Source of the DNA: Chloroflexota bacterium
Lineage (GTDB): Bacteria; Chloroflexota; Anaerolineae; Anaerolineales; Anaerolineaceae
Reading direction: 5' to 3'
NCBI GenBank assembly: GCA_016838895.1
Contig: JAEKNU010000004.1
Location: 62,001 to 126,000, forward strand
DNA length: 64,000 nucleotides
Both the position numbers and the translations under genes were made by a program. Shown here one piece after another: positions 19,394 through 28,039 of this stretch (positions are counted from its first letter, which is position 1; each line of letters opens with the position of its first letter). The notes below the pieces were generated by a model. It was not told the origin of the DNA, searched no databases, and saw only the letters and a list, made by a program, of their open reading frames with translations.

Positions 19394-19957
19394 TTGGAAC
19401 AAGAATTGACGGATAGTACTGATGCAGAGCTGATCAAACAAGCTTCCTCTGGTGATAGTGAAGCGTTTTCAGCACTTTATGCACGCTATGTAGAGCGGAT
19501 TTATAATTATGTTTATTATCGAACGAGTAATACAAATGATGCTGAAGATTTAACGGCACGTGTATTTCATCGAGCCTATAAACATATCAGTAATTATAAA
19601 GAAAAAGGATATCCATTTTCGGCCTGGTTATACCGGATTGCTCACAATCTAGTTGCCAACTGGTATCGGGATAATAAACGCAAACAGGAAATTCCACTTG
19701 ATGATTCTTTACCTCTGATTTCCAATAAAAATCACCCGGAACGATCTGTGATTCGTTTGGAAGAACGGGAATCATTAATGGAAGCCATAAAGAAATTGCC
19801 CGTTGAACGTCAGGAATTATTAATTCTAAAATTTGTAGAACCGCTGACGAATGCAGAAATAGCAATGATTATGGGTCGTAGTGAAGGTGCGATTAAAAGT
19901 TTATATCATCGTACACTGAATTCATTACGCGATTTACTGACTGAAGAAACATTTTAA
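19394..19957 (+). CDS. ECF-type RNA polymerase sigma factor
   Basis: 187 residues starting at TTG 19394 with AAAGGA upstream; there is no usable ATG nearby. Region 2 shows AFSALYARYVERIYNYVYYR, DAEDLTARVFHRAY and the promoter-melting segment FSAWLYRIAHNLVANWYR. Region 4 shows LPVERQELLILKFVEPLTNAEIA and the helix-turn-helix GRSEGAIKSLYHRTLNSLR. Only regions 2 and 4 are present, as in ECF sigma factors of extracytoplasmic signalling. The next gene, a tiny membrane protein, is a plausible inhibitor. Target promoters unknown. Confidence 0.93.
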   Translation: MEQELTDSTDAELIKQASSGDSEAFSALYARYVERIYNYVYYRTSNTNDAEDLTARVFHRAYKHISNYKEKGYPFSAWLYRIAHNLVANWYRDNKRKQEIPLDDSLPLISNKNHPERSVIRLEERESLMEAIKKLPVERQELLILKFVEPLTNAEIAMIMGRSEGAIKSLYHRTLNSLRDLLTEETF

Positions 19958-20006
19958 ATACAGTATTCATTGATTTGATTCATTATGTTAAGACAGAAGG
20001 AAAACA

Positions 20007-20267
20007 ATGGCACAAAAATCTCAAAACCCTGAATTAGAAAAAGTCTTTCGCCTGGAAGAACAATTAAGAAATTCTTATGGGCAGGTGAAGCCGGCTCCAG
20101 AATTTATTGAATCCTTGAAGCACAGCTTGATTACTCCTCCCAGAGTTATTCTTGAAAACCGTCAAAAGGGAATTGTTTTTGTAATCATGGCACTAGGTCT
20201 GGTTGGGGGCGTGATTCTATTCATGATTATTCGTGCAATTTATCGTCTGATTGCAAATGAAGAATAA
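20007..20267 (+). CDS. Small single-pass membrane protein, possible mini anti-sigma factor
   Basis: 86 residues with AGAAGGAAAAC upstream of the ATG. The N-terminal 50 residues are charged and amphipathic (ELEKVFRLEEQLRNSYGQVKPAPEFIESLKHSL), followed by one hydrophobic segment (about 54-78) and a short basic/acidic tail. It follows the ECF sigma gene by 49 bases on the same strand. Anti-sigma factors are usually coded just downstream of their sigma and cross the membrane once, and many Anaerolineae have a short PxPEFxxxL-type partner in this position. There is no zinc (HxxxCxxC) motif. Role inferred from context only. Confidence 0.6.
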   Translation: MAQKSQNPELEKVFRLEEQLRNSYGQVKPAPEFIESLKHSLITPPRVILENRQKGIVFVIMALGLVGGVILFMIIRAIYRLIANEE

Positions 20268-20525
20268 TTACAGTGGGATGTTTAACTTTTCGGCAATTTG
20301 CTGATTTGAGGGTTCTACAAGAAAACTGCCATCAGGAAAGACAATGGTAGGGACACTGCGATTACCATTATTCAATGACTTAACAATATTTTCACCTTCA
20401 CCATCATCATCAATATTAATATTGTCAAATGGTATATTCTTGCGTTTCAAATAGAAAAAGGATCTGCGGCAATCGCCGCACCACGTTGTTCCATAGAATT
20501 TTATCTTTGAATTCTCTTGTGTCAT
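20268..20525 (-). CDS. Glutaredoxin-like/mycoredoxin-type thiol oxidoreductase
   Basis: 85 residues. Thioredoxin-fold reductase with the active site WCGDCRRS, the cis-Pro in SVPTIVFPDG, and the GG-equivalent loop LVEPSNQQ. The CxxC with Trp before it resembles NrdH/mycoredoxin (Mrx1-like) proteins, which reduce protein disulfides or mixed disulfides with a low-molecular thiol. Its stop codon abuts the stop of the small membrane gene on the other strand with no gap and no terminator. Confidence 0.85.
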   Translation of the reverse strand: MTQENSKIKFYGTTWCGDCRRSFFYLKRKNIPFDNINIDDDGEGENIVKSLNNGNRSVPTIVFPDGSFLVEPSNQQIAEKLNIPL

Positions 20526-20554
20526 GCATTCCTCTTATTAATCATTTAGGAATA

Positions 20555-20944
20555 TTAATTTTCAATCCATTTTCCAATCAAAAAATATTGAAAGGGTCTT
20601 GCTGCCGCTGTTTCTACTGCTGCGTAAATGCTATATGCCATCGCTGCGATAGGAATCAAAGTAAGAATTGATGCAAAAGGAATCAAACAAATTCCAATAA
20701 TGATGATTGAAAGGATTGAGGTGACAATCCAGGCAATAACAGCCAGAATACCAGCAAAGATTACTGAGATCAATTGAAAGATAAATGATTGCATTGCCTG
20801 ATTGGCTACATATTTTGATTTATCCCGGTAGGAGAAATAAATCACAATGGCGACAACGGGGCCAAGTACACCAGTAACCAGATTTAATAGATTGCTCAGA
20901 TGTGCGATCATTGCCCATGTACTTTCATTTTTTGTGATAGTCAT
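20555..20944 (-). CDS. DUF4870/Tic20-like small membrane protein
   Basis: 129 residues from ATG 20944 (AGGAAG 7 bases upstream); a TTG two codons earlier is also open. Four hydrophobic segments with the family pattern STWAMIAHLSNLL near the start and KSKYVANQAMQSFIFQL (the QA motif after the first pair of helices). Membership of the DUF4870/Tic20-like family is clear, but the function is not established in bacteria. Next to a second, shorter member on the same strand. Confidence 0.8.
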   Translation of the reverse strand: MTITKNESTWAMIAHLSNLLNLVTGVLGPVVAIVIYFSYRDKSKYVANQAMQSFIFQLISVIFAGILAVIAWIVTSILSIIIIGICLIPFASILTLIPIAAMAYSIYAAVETAAARPFQYFLIGKWIEN

Positions 20945-20983
20945 ACCCAAACTTCCTTGATCAATTCTGGATTGTATGCATTA

Positions 20984-21304
20984 CTATTCCAACCAGCCTT
21001 GTTTTTCGATGAATTCATATATAAATGGAATCTGGAATGTTTCCCCTTGATAAGCCTTGAAAGCTGAATAGAGTAAACCAAGCCAGAGAATGGCACCACA
21101 ACCAAGGGTGATAAGGGTTATAAAAACATACAGGATGCCAATGGTTAATGCCTGCATCAGATGGGCTTTAACAAATGGTATATCCTTTTGATCATCTAAT
21201 AACATGATAAGCAGAGGAGCGATAGGTGAGAATGCGTAAGCTGCTGCTGCCCAAATGCGATCTTCATCCGGTATGCCATTGAAATCTTCTTCTTGATCAA
21301 ACAT
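20984..21304 (-). CDS. Second DUF4870-like small membrane protein
   Basis: 106 residues with GGAGG before the start. It opens with an acidic stretch (FDQEEDFNGIPDEDR), then the DUF4870 pattern RIWAAAAYAFSPIAPLLIML, DIPFVKAHLMQAL and two further hydrophobic helices, ending in the amphipathic YSAFKAYQGETF. It lies 39 bases upstream of its paralogue. The two probably arose by duplication and form an operon; function unknown. Confidence 0.75.
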   Translation of the reverse strand: MFDQEEDFNGIPDEDRIWAAAAYAFSPIAPLLIMLLDDQKDIPFVKAHLMQALTIGILYVFITLITLGCGAILWLGLLYSAFKAYQGETFQIPFIYEFIEKQGWLE

Positions 21305-21392
21305 AATACCTCCGATGCAAATTCTTGCCTAAATTATAATGGAAAAGCAAAAAAATAGGCGATATACATTCGTGGGTCACAAAAACAAATTG

Positions 21393-21401
21393 TGTTAAAA
21401 T
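21393..21401 (+). promoter_or_regulatory. Extended -10 promoter placing fmt on a leaderless mRNA
   Basis: TGTTAAAAT, with the hexamer TAAAAT at 21396-21401, ends 7 bases before the fmt ATG (21409). Transcription would begin at or next to the start codon. No ribosome binding site exists in the remaining 7 bases. Confidence 0.55.
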
Positions 21402-21408
21402 CAAGCTT

Positions 21409-22323
21409 ATGAGTCGTCGATGTGTATTTATGGGTTCTCCGGATTTTTCACTGCCAGTGCTTTCAGCATTAGCAGAAAACTATACAATATGTGGTGTATT
21501 CACCCAACCTGATCGTCCGGCTGGCAGGGGTATGAAATTAACGGCTCCTCCGGTAAAAATCCTGGCGAATTCACTTGGTATTACCGTTTATCAGCCTGAG
21601 AAATTAAAAGATGATGGAAATTATGAGCTACTCAAAAAGCTCGATCCGGATTTCATTGTTGTGGCGGCTTATGGGCAAATCTTGAGGACGAATATATTAA
21701 CCTTACCAAAATTTGGCTGTATTAATGTGCATGCCTCCTTACTTCCCCGTTGGCGGGGTGCTTCTCCTATTCAGGCGGCCATTGCTGCTGGAGATAAAAA
21801 AACAGGCATTACGATTATGAAGATGGATATCGGCATGGATACAGGCGATATCATTGCTCAAAAGGAAATAAATATCTCAGCGGCACATACCGGGGGAACA
21901 TTGTTTGATGAACTCGCTCAACTTGGCGCTGATTTTTTAATCGAGACCTTACCCAAATATTTGTCCGGTACTTTGATTCCTTCTACTCAACCTGATGAAG
22001 GCATTACTTCTGCGTCATTAATTCACAAACAGGATGGAAAACTCGATTTAGTCACTTGCAGCGCAGTTGAAATTGAACGCAAAGTGAGGGCATTCAATCC
22101 ATGGCCTGGCACCTATTTGGAATGGAATGATATTCGATTAAAAGTTATCGAAGCCGATGTTATTGATGATGCGTCATCCAAACCGGAAAAGCGCATTGAA
22201 TCAGATGGCTGGCCGATGATTGGAACGAAATCAGGCTGGTTAAGATTAATTTCCGTGCAACCAGCTGGAAAGAAAAAGATAGATGGAAAGCAATTTTTAA
22301 ATGGTGCCAGAGGTTGGCTTTAA
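21409..22323 (+). CDS. fmt: Methionyl-tRNA formyltransferase
   Basis: 304 residues. Transfers a formyl group from 10-formyl-THF to Met-tRNA(fMet) for translation initiation. Formyltransferase core: FMGSPDFSLPVLSAL, the active-site loop CINVHASLLPRWRGASPIQAAI with Asn, His, and Asp in the later MKMDIGMDTGDI. C-terminal domain (about 205-304) with FNPWPGTYLEW as in E. coli Fmt. No ribosome site precedes ATG 21409; the promoter position suggests a leaderless message. panE follows 52 bases downstream. Confidence 0.97.
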   Translation: MSRRCVFMGSPDFSLPVLSALAENYTICGVFTQPDRPAGRGMKLTAPPVKILANSLGITVYQPEKLKDDGNYELLKKLDPDFIVVAAYGQILRTNILTLPKFGCINVHASLLPRWRGASPIQAAIAAGDKKTGITIMKMDIGMDTGDIIAQKEINISAAHTGGTLFDELAQLGADFLIETLPKYLSGTLIPSTQPDEGITSASLIHKQDGKLDLVTCSAVEIERKVRAFNPWPGTYLEWNDIRLKVIEADVIDDASSKPEKRIESDGWPMIGTKSGWLRLISVQPAGKKKIDGKQFLNGARGWL

Positions 22324-22375
22324 TAACCTCCAATTGTGTGGAATAACATCTTACAGATAAAGGTAATAAACAACG

Positions 22376-23437
22376 ATGAGTGAACAAACTTTTCCGCAGC
22401 TCCGCGTATTATGCTTTGGTGCAGGTGCGATAGGTTCATATATTGGGGGATCGCTAACATTGGCTGGTCATTGTGTCGTCTTTCTTGAAAGACCCGAAAT
22501 GGCTGAATATTTTTCTAAGCAGGGATTAAGTATCGATGCTCACGGACAGAAAAATGAGATTGCAGATCTTCAAGTTGTGGGAAGTATTGATGAGGCTTTG
22601 ACGAAAGGTCCATATGATGTTGCTATTCTAGCAGTTAAATCATATGATACTGCAGGTTTGTTAACAACGTTGAAACCTTATGCAGCAGCTTTGCCCGCTG
22701 TGGTTTGTTTTCAAAATGGGGTTGAAAATGAACAAAAAATTGCAGAAGTATTAGGCATGCCAAAAGTAATTTATGGTAGCGTGACAACCGCTGTAGGAAA
22801 ACCGCAGCCATGTGAGATTCAGGTTGAAAAATTACGCGGCATGGGCGTTTCATCAAACCATAGTATTACCCCGGCACTTGTCAGCGCATTAAATTCTGCG
22901 AATTTAAAAGCTGCTCAGATTTTTCATGCAGATGGTATGAAATGGTCAAAAATGTTGACCAACATCATGTCCAATGCTACTTCAGCAATTTTGCAAATGC
23001 CTCCGGGAGATGTGTTTGCGCATCCGGGATTATATCATCTGGAAGTAAAACAAATCCGTGAAGCATTGGCGGTGATGAAACATGCCAATATCCCACTGGT
23101 CGATTTACCAGGTGTACCTGTAAAATTATTGATGGGTGTGATGAAGAATTTGCCGGAAATGATAAGCCGACCGATTGTAGCAGGCAGCGTAGGCAAAGGC
23201 AGAGGGGACAAAATGCCCTCATTTTATATCGATCTGGCAGCAGGCCGGCCCAATAGTGAAGTGAATTACTTGAACGGCGCGATTGTGCGCTATGGAGAAC
23301 GATATAACGTTCCTGTACCTGTAAATAGGGCATTGAATCGAATCCTGACTGAAATTGTTGAAGGGAAAAGAAACTGGCAGGATTACGACCACAAACCGGA
23401 AAAATTATTAGGAGAAATCAAAGCAGCAACGATCTGA
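22376..23437 (+). CDS. panE: Ketopantoate reductase family protein
   Basis: 353 residues. NADPH-dependent 2-dehydropantoate 2-reductase of pantothenate synthesis, or a paralogue. Rossmann motif VLCFGAGAIGSYIGG at the N-terminus, the family motif VICFQNGVEN-like VVCFQNGVENE, the catalytic Lys in MKWSKMLTNIMSNA, and a helical C-terminal domain with conserved SxxxD-like KMPSFYIDLAAGRPNSEVNYLNGAIV. Length is slightly above the usual 300-320. No other pan genes nearby, so substrate assignment is by family only. AAAGGT upstream of ATG. Confidence 0.85.
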   Translation: MSEQTFPQLRVLCFGAGAIGSYIGGSLTLAGHCVVFLERPEMAEYFSKQGLSIDAHGQKNEIADLQVVGSIDEALTKGPYDVAILAVKSYDTAGLLTTLKPYAAALPAVVCFQNGVENEQKIAEVLGMPKVIYGSVTTAVGKPQPCEIQVEKLRGMGVSSNHSITPALVSALNSANLKAAQIFHADGMKWSKMLTNIMSNATSAILQMPPGDVFAHPGLYHLEVKQIREALAVMKHANIPLVDLPGVPVKLLMGVMKNLPEMISRPIVAGSVGKGRGDKMPSFYIDLAAGRPNSEVNYLNGAIVRYGERYNVPVPVNRALNRILTEIVEGKRNWQDYDHKPEKLLGEIKAATI

Positions 23438-23455
23438 GCAATCAGATCGTTTTTT
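23428..23455 (+). terminator. Terminator overlapping the panE stop codon
   Basis: AACGATCTGA (23428-23437) pairs with TCAGATCGTT (23442-23451) across GCAA, then TTTT. The 5' arm contains the last panE codons and the TGA stop. Confidence 0.85.
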
Positions 23456-23503
23456 GACTGGTTTGTGGATTTATTGGGTCCGTTATTACTCAAACGAAAA
23501 AAA

Positions 23504-26080
23504 CTATGAATCTTTATAACGCGATTTCCATTCGAATAATTGGTTAATGGCATCCAATGGGGTCAGGGCATTAATATCCAGTGCTTTTAATTCATCCAGG
23601 AGTGGATTTGTTTCAGGGAATAATTTCATTTGTTGTGTTGATACACCCAGCGGGGTGGCCTTGATGACTGTTCCGGAGGAAGATTCAAGATCAGAGAGAA
23701 TGGTATTTGCACGTTCAATGACCTGTGCCGGCATACCTGCTAATTGGGCAACATGAATACCATATGATTTATCTGCTGATCCTGGGATGATTTTATGCAG
23801 GAAAATTACCGTTCCATCCCCCTCAGTGACTGCAACATTGAAATTTCGTACGGCAGGCAAGAGTTCACTTAACTGAGTAAGTTCATGATAGTGAGTAGCA
23901 AATAATGTGCGCGCACGTAAACGGGGATGATTATGGATGTATTCAATAACAGACCAGGCGATTGACAAACCATCGTAGGTTGAGGTCCCGCGGCCGATTT
24001 CATCAAGGATCAGCAGGCTGCTATTGGTGGCGTGGTTGAGAATATTTGCGGTTTCAACCATTTCGACCATGAAGGTGGATTGCCCGGCATGAATCTCATC
24101 CTGAGCACCGATGCGGGTGAAAATACGATCGACAAGGCCAATTTTGGCGCTTCTGGCGGGCACAAAGCTGCCCATTTGAGCCATAAGAACTATGATGGCA
24201 ACCTGGCGTAAAAACGTGCTTTTTCCGCTCATATTAGGGCCGGTGATGATGCGAATGGATTCTTCGTCTGCGAAAATTGTATCGTTGGGAACATAGCGAT
24301 TTTGCTGCTGCAGTACTTCGACAACCGGATGGCGACCGTCCTGTATCAGCAGTTCAGTACCCTCAACCAGCTGCGGTCGAATAAAGTCGTTATGCACGGC
24401 GGTTTCAGCCAGCGAGGATATCGCATCCAAATGCGCAATAATTCTGGCCGATTTTAGGATTCTCTCGGCAGCGGCGGAGATAGTTTTGCAAATCTGTTTA
24501 AAGAGGCGCTGCTCAATTTCATGAATACGTTCTTCCGCATTTAAAACGGTTGTCTCGTATTCTTTCATTTCCGGGGTGATATATCGTTCCGCATTTACCA
24601 GGGTTTGTTTGCGGATATAATTTTCCGGGGCGTTATCAACCTGTCCTTTGGAGATCTCAATATAATAACCAAAGACTTTGTTGTAGCCCACTTTGAGTGT
24701 TTTTATACCGGTTCGCTCGCGCTCAACGGCTTCCAACGCGGCGATCCATTGGCGGGCGTATTTGGATGAATTGATGATCTGATCCAATTCATCGGAATAC
24801 CCGGGATTAATAATGCCGGTATTTTGTAATGATGCAGGTGGATCATCCGCAATTGATTGATCAAGCAAGTCAACTGTATCCGAGCAGGGATCGAGTTGAG
24901 AAAACAACTTATCCAGGATAGGTGATGTATTGGTAAATTCATTTTTTATGGAGGGAATAAATTTCAGGTTACTGCGCAGCGTAGCCAGATCCTTGGGGTT
25001 GGCATGTTCAGAGATAACTCGATTTATCAATCGTTCAAGGTCGCTGAATTGTTTGAAGTGTTCTCGTAATTCACTACGCTGTATGCCATGCTCAACAAAA
25101 TACTCTACGGCATCCTGGCGTTGATTGATTCGATCGATATCTAACAGGGGTTTGCTGACCCACTGCCTTAACAATCGTTTACCCATAGGTGAAACCGTCT
25201 GATCCAGAATATATAACAGTGAACCTCTGGCCTGTCCATCGCGCATTGTTTCGGTAAGCTCCAGGTTTCTGCGCGTAGTTGAATCCAACATCATGAATTC
25301 ATGGGTATGGTAAACCGAAATTGAGTTGAGTAGTTGTAAGGCGTTGGCTTGTGTCTCTTCCAGATACTGTAATAAAACACCTGCTGTACGGATGGCCAGA
25401 TTTTGATTTTTTAAGCCAAAGCCATCCAGGGTGGCAACCTGAAAATGTGACTTTAGTTTTTCCAGGTTTCTATTTAAATCAAAGCGCCATTCGGGCAGGG
25501 GACTGACATTGATTTTATATTCTGGTAATAACGGTTGCATCACATCAGGATGAATGACTTCTGCTGGGTGCAAACGCATCAGCTCAGCGCGTATCTGATT
25601 GTGAATATCCTCGCCGATAAATTGCGTGGCTGCGAATTCGCCGGTGGTAATATCGAGATAGGCAATACTGCCCGTATTTTCATCTACCAGCATGGCAGCC
25701 AGATAGTTGTTTTGCTCATTTTTCAGCAGCCCAGGTTCAACAATCGTGCCTGGTGTTACAACCCGCACAACTTTGCGATTAAATAATCCATTAACTGGTT
25801 GATCCCCGATTTGTTCGCAAATCGCTACATGATACCCTTTATCAATTAATCTTGATAAGTAATTTTGGATTGCATGATGGGGAATGCCAGCCATAGGAAC
25901 TTTAACCCCTTTGGCTACATTTCGACCAGTGAGCACCAAATCTAATTCCCGCGAGATTGTTTTGGCATCATCGTCAAATGCTTCGTAAAAATCCCCCAGA
26001 CGGAAAAATACAATTGTCTCAGGGTATTGCTTTTTTATATCCAGATATTGCCTGCGTATAGGTGTTACATTGTCTGTCAT
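23504..26080 (-). CDS. mutS: DNA mismatch repair protein MutS
   Basis: 858 residues. Recognises mismatches in newly made DNA. The N-terminal mismatch-reading motif is present (FFRLGDFYEAFDDDA, with the Phe-x-Glu wedge), so this is MutS1 rather than MutS2. Connector, lever and clamp domains follow, then the ATPase with GPNMSGKSTF, the signature STFMVEMVETANIL, LLILDEIGRGTST and ATHYHEL. Weak ribosome site AGGGTAACCT before ATG 26080. Transcribed alone, divergent from the aldo/keto reductase gene. mutL is not in the window. Confidence 0.97.
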   Translation of the reverse strand: MTDNVTPIRRQYLDIKKQYPETIVFFRLGDFYEAFDDDAKTISRELDLVLTGRNVAKGVKVPMAGIPHHAIQNYLSRLIDKGYHVAICEQIGDQPVNGLFNRKVVRVVTPGTIVEPGLLKNEQNNYLAAMLVDENTGSIAYLDITTGEFAATQFIGEDIHNQIRAELMRLHPAEVIHPDVMQPLLPEYKINVSPLPEWRFDLNRNLEKLKSHFQVATLDGFGLKNQNLAIRTAGVLLQYLEETQANALQLLNSISVYHTHEFMMLDSTTRRNLELTETMRDGQARGSLLYILDQTVSPMGKRLLRQWVSKPLLDIDRINQRQDAVEYFVEHGIQRSELREHFKQFSDLERLINRVISEHANPKDLATLRSNLKFIPSIKNEFTNTSPILDKLFSQLDPCSDTVDLLDQSIADDPPASLQNTGIINPGYSDELDQIINSSKYARQWIAALEAVERERTGIKTLKVGYNKVFGYYIEISKGQVDNAPENYIRKQTLVNAERYITPEMKEYETTVLNAEERIHEIEQRLFKQICKTISAAAERILKSARIIAHLDAISSLAETAVHNDFIRPQLVEGTELLIQDGRHPVVEVLQQQNRYVPNDTIFADEESIRIITGPNMSGKSTFLRQVAIIVLMAQMGSFVPARSAKIGLVDRIFTRIGAQDEIHAGQSTFMVEMVETANILNHATNSSLLILDEIGRGTSTYDGLSIAWSVIEYIHNHPRLRARTLFATHYHELTQLSELLPAVRNFNVAVTEGDGTVIFLHKIIPGSADKSYGIHVAQLAGMPAQVIERANTILSDLESSSGTVIKATPLGVSTQQMKLFPETNPLLDELKALDINALTPLDAINQLFEWKSRYKDS

Positions 26081-26201
26081 AGGTTACCCTGATTTTGCCA
26101 AAATTTGTTGGTTAATCTTACCTCATTTTCAATTGGAAGAAAATCGGAAATGAGTTGAAGAGATCTTAATTCAGAATTAATGAGTCAAGTTAGTTCTCCT
26201 G

Positions 26202-26207
26202 TATAAT
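26202..26207 (+). promoter_or_regulatory. -10 box of the aldo/keto reductase gene
   Basis: Perfect TATAAT 27 bases before the ATG at 26235; the -35 is not clear. The rest of the 154-base gap to mutS shows no strong feature. Confidence 0.4.
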
Positions 26208-26234
26208 ACCCATAACAAAACAGGAGAATAATCA

Positions 26235-27158
26235 ATGGCTGATCTACGCTTGAATGAGATGAAATTAGGTATCGGAACCTGGTCATGGGGGGATACGTTA
26301 TATTGGGGATATGGAAAGGGTTATCAGGAAGAGGATTTAAAACGTGTTTTTCATTATTGTCTGGAGAAGGGTATTACATTTTTCGATACTGCTGAAATCT
26401 ACGGTCAGGGACGTTCAGAAACCTTTCTGGGAAAATTCAGTCAAGGGATTAATCAGTCCTTGTATATAGCATCGAAATTCATGCCTTTTCCCTGGCGATT
26501 AAACAATAAACAACTGGATCGTGCGTTGGAGAAGTCATTACAACGGTTACAGCGAGATGCGCTGCAGTTATATCAAATTCATATGCCGTTACCACCCTTA
26601 TCGGTAGAATCATGGATGGAAGCCATGATTCGCGTACATGAAGCAGGATTGATAGAGCAGATTGGTGTATCTAATTACTCAGTAGAGAAGATGCAAAAAG
26701 CGCAAGCTGTATTATTACGCGAAGGAATTGGACTGGCTACCAATCAGGTTGAATATCATTTGCTGAATCGGCGTATTGAGAAAAATGGTTTGATGGTAGC
26801 AGCAAAGGACTCCGGAATTCGGATTATTGCCTACAGCCCTCTGGCAATGGGTGTGCTAAGCGGCAAATATAACGAAGAGACCCCCCCCTCAGGATTTCGA
26901 GGCCGCAAATATAATCGTCAGTTTTTGCATCAAATTAAGCCATTGCTTTTAGAAATGGGACGCATCGGGGTCAAGTATGACGGCAAATCGATCGCTCAGG
27001 TAGCCATCAATTGGGTGATTGCCAAAGGTGCCATTCCGATTCCTGGTGTAAAAAATCTGGAACAGGCACAACAGAATATTGAAGCAGCCAATTGGACATT
27101 AAGTGATTCGGATATCGCCATCCTGGATGCGTTGAGCGACAAAGTATTAGAACAATAA
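26235..27158 (+). CDS. Aldo/keto reductase
   Basis: 307 residues; NAD(P)H-dependent reductase of aldehydes and ketones, (beta/alpha)8 barrel. Catalytic tetrad visible: Asp in FFDTAEIYGQG with its Tyr, Lys in IASKFMPFP, His in YQIHMPLP. Cofactor-binding motifs IGVSNYSVE, ATNQVEYHLLNR, IIAYSPLAMGVLSG and the C-terminal IPIPGVKNLEQAQQN. Ribosome site CAGGAG. A run of eight C bases at 26881-26888 is read in frame and does not break the gene. Natural substrate not deducible. Confidence 0.93.
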   Translation: MADLRLNEMKLGIGTWSWGDTLYWGYGKGYQEEDLKRVFHYCLEKGITFFDTAEIYGQGRSETFLGKFSQGINQSLYIASKFMPFPWRLNNKQLDRALEKSLQRLQRDALQLYQIHMPLPPLSVESWMEAMIRVHEAGLIEQIGVSNYSVEKMQKAQAVLLREGIGLATNQVEYHLLNRRIEKNGLMVAAKDSGIRIIAYSPLAMGVLSGKYNEETPPSGFRGRKYNRQFLHQIKPLLLEMGRIGVKYDGKSIAQVAINWVIAKGAIPIPGVKNLEQAQQNIEAANWTLSDSDIAILDALSDKVLEQ

Positions 27159-27218
27159 ACATGCAACCAACTGCTATGATTTGCGTATATCAATATAGTG
27201 AAATAAAAGGAGATCATT

Positions 27219-27413
27219 ATGAGCGGACCTTCGCATCGTTTAAGAAGATCGAGAAGAGATAGAGTATTGTTAGGTGTTTGTGGTGGATTAGGGGAGTTTT
27301 TTGGAATTCCAACTTTCTGGTTCCGGCTGGCGTTTTTCATATTATTTATACCAGGTGGTTTACCCGGTGTGGTTCCATATTTTATTATGTGGCTGATTAT
27401 TCCGAGCGAATAA
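27219..27413 (+). CDS. PspC-domain small membrane protein
   Basis: 64 residues. A basic N-terminus (HRLRRSRRDRVLLG) leads into the PspC signature GVCGGLGEFFGIP, then FWFRLAFFILFIPGG and a second hydrophobic stretch PYFIMWLIIPSE. PspC-type proteins take part in envelope stress responses in proteobacteria; in this lineage they are mostly uncharacterised. Good AAGGAG site 7 bases before ATG. Single small gene. Confidence 0.9.
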   Translation: MSGPSHRLRRSRRDRVLLGVCGGLGEFFGIPTFWFRLAFFILFIPGGLPGVVPYFIMWLIIPSE

Positions 27414-27430
27414 AAATACCCATATTCAAC

Positions 27431-27460
27431 ATGAGGATGATTTGTTATAATCATCCTCAT
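27431..27460 (+). promoter_or_regulatory. 12-bp perfect inverted repeat around a -10 box and start codon
   Basis: ATGAGGATGATT (27431-27442) and AATCATCCTCAT (27449-27460) are exact inverted copies around TGTTAT. The extended -10 TGTTATAAT (27443-27451) straddles the right arm, and the gene's ATG (27459-27461) begins in its last bases. This is the expected form of an operator where a bound dimer would block RNA polymerase; it could instead form a hairpin that hides the start codon. Confidence 0.6.
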
Positions 27461-28016
27461 GGAAAATAAAGAAATTGCAACTTTACCGTTTCACGTTATA
27501 AATGAATTTATGGTTTCTCCATACCGCTTAGGTATTCTTTCCCAAGTATTTGAACAACAAAAGAATATTTCAACTTCTCATAGCAAGGGCATACACAATA
27601 TTATTAAATCAAGCCTGAAAGTACCCGGCTTTAGAAATGCAGCATTGGCACCACTGCCAATAAAAGTTAAGCACGCTGAGCAGATTTTTGAAAAAAATCC
27701 TGAATTCGCAAAGCATATTCTTGCCGGTTGGTATGAGATTAATCCTGAGTTGGCAAAAATTGTATTTTCGTTTCTTGAATCAAGGGAATGGAAATTATTG
27801 CCATTGAAACTTGACCGAAGCAATTTACCGGGTATATTACCAACCTGGCCAGAGAAAGAAGATTTTGAAACATTGACCACGGCATTTGTGGAAGCCTACC
27901 CCGAATATACTGATAAGACAGATGATGTGACATTAATGATCGTCTGGATCAGCAATCGGTTGCCGATTGAGATGAAAAATCCGATGGAATGGGAGTATGT
28001 AGACGCAGCAAAATAA
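27459..28016 (+). CDS. Unrecognised protein, 185 residues
   Basis: I do not recognise this protein. It is soluble-looking, has no signal peptide and no evident nucleotide or metal motif. It has a helical first half (NIISHSKGIHNIIKSSLKVPG-type basic segment; LPIKVKHAEQIFEKNPEFAKHILAGWYEINPELAKIVFSFL simplified as alternating charged helices) and a second half with TWPEKEDFETLTTAFVEAYPEYTDKTDD-like acidic sequence and the end NPMEWEYVD. Coding is supported by an intact frame, its own promoter and a terminator right after the stop. No ribosome site; the -10 box lies 7 bases before ATG, suggesting a leaderless message. Possibly autoregulated through the palindrome at its start. Confidence 0.75.
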   Translation: MENKEIATLPFHVINEFMVSPYRLGILSQVFEQQKNISTSHSKGIHNIIKSSLKVPGFRNAALAPLPIKVKHAEQIFEKNPEFAKHILAGWYEINPELAKIVFSFLESREWKLLPLKLDRSNLPGILPTWPEKEDFETLTTAFVEAYPEYTDKTDDVTLMIVWISNRLPIEMKNPMEWEYVDAAK

Positions 28017-28039
28017 AAAACTGGCTCAGCCAGTTTTTT
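28014..28039. terminator. Bidirectional terminator
   Basis: An A-rich arm plus CTGGC pairs with GCCAG plus a T-run around a 3-base loop (28015-28037). It lies between the convergent 185-residue gene and scpA. Confidence 0.85.

Noticed and set aside
26881-26888. Run of eight C bases as a possible frameshift in the aldo/keto reductase
   Set aside because: The frame continues normally on both sides with family motifs, so no shift is indicated.
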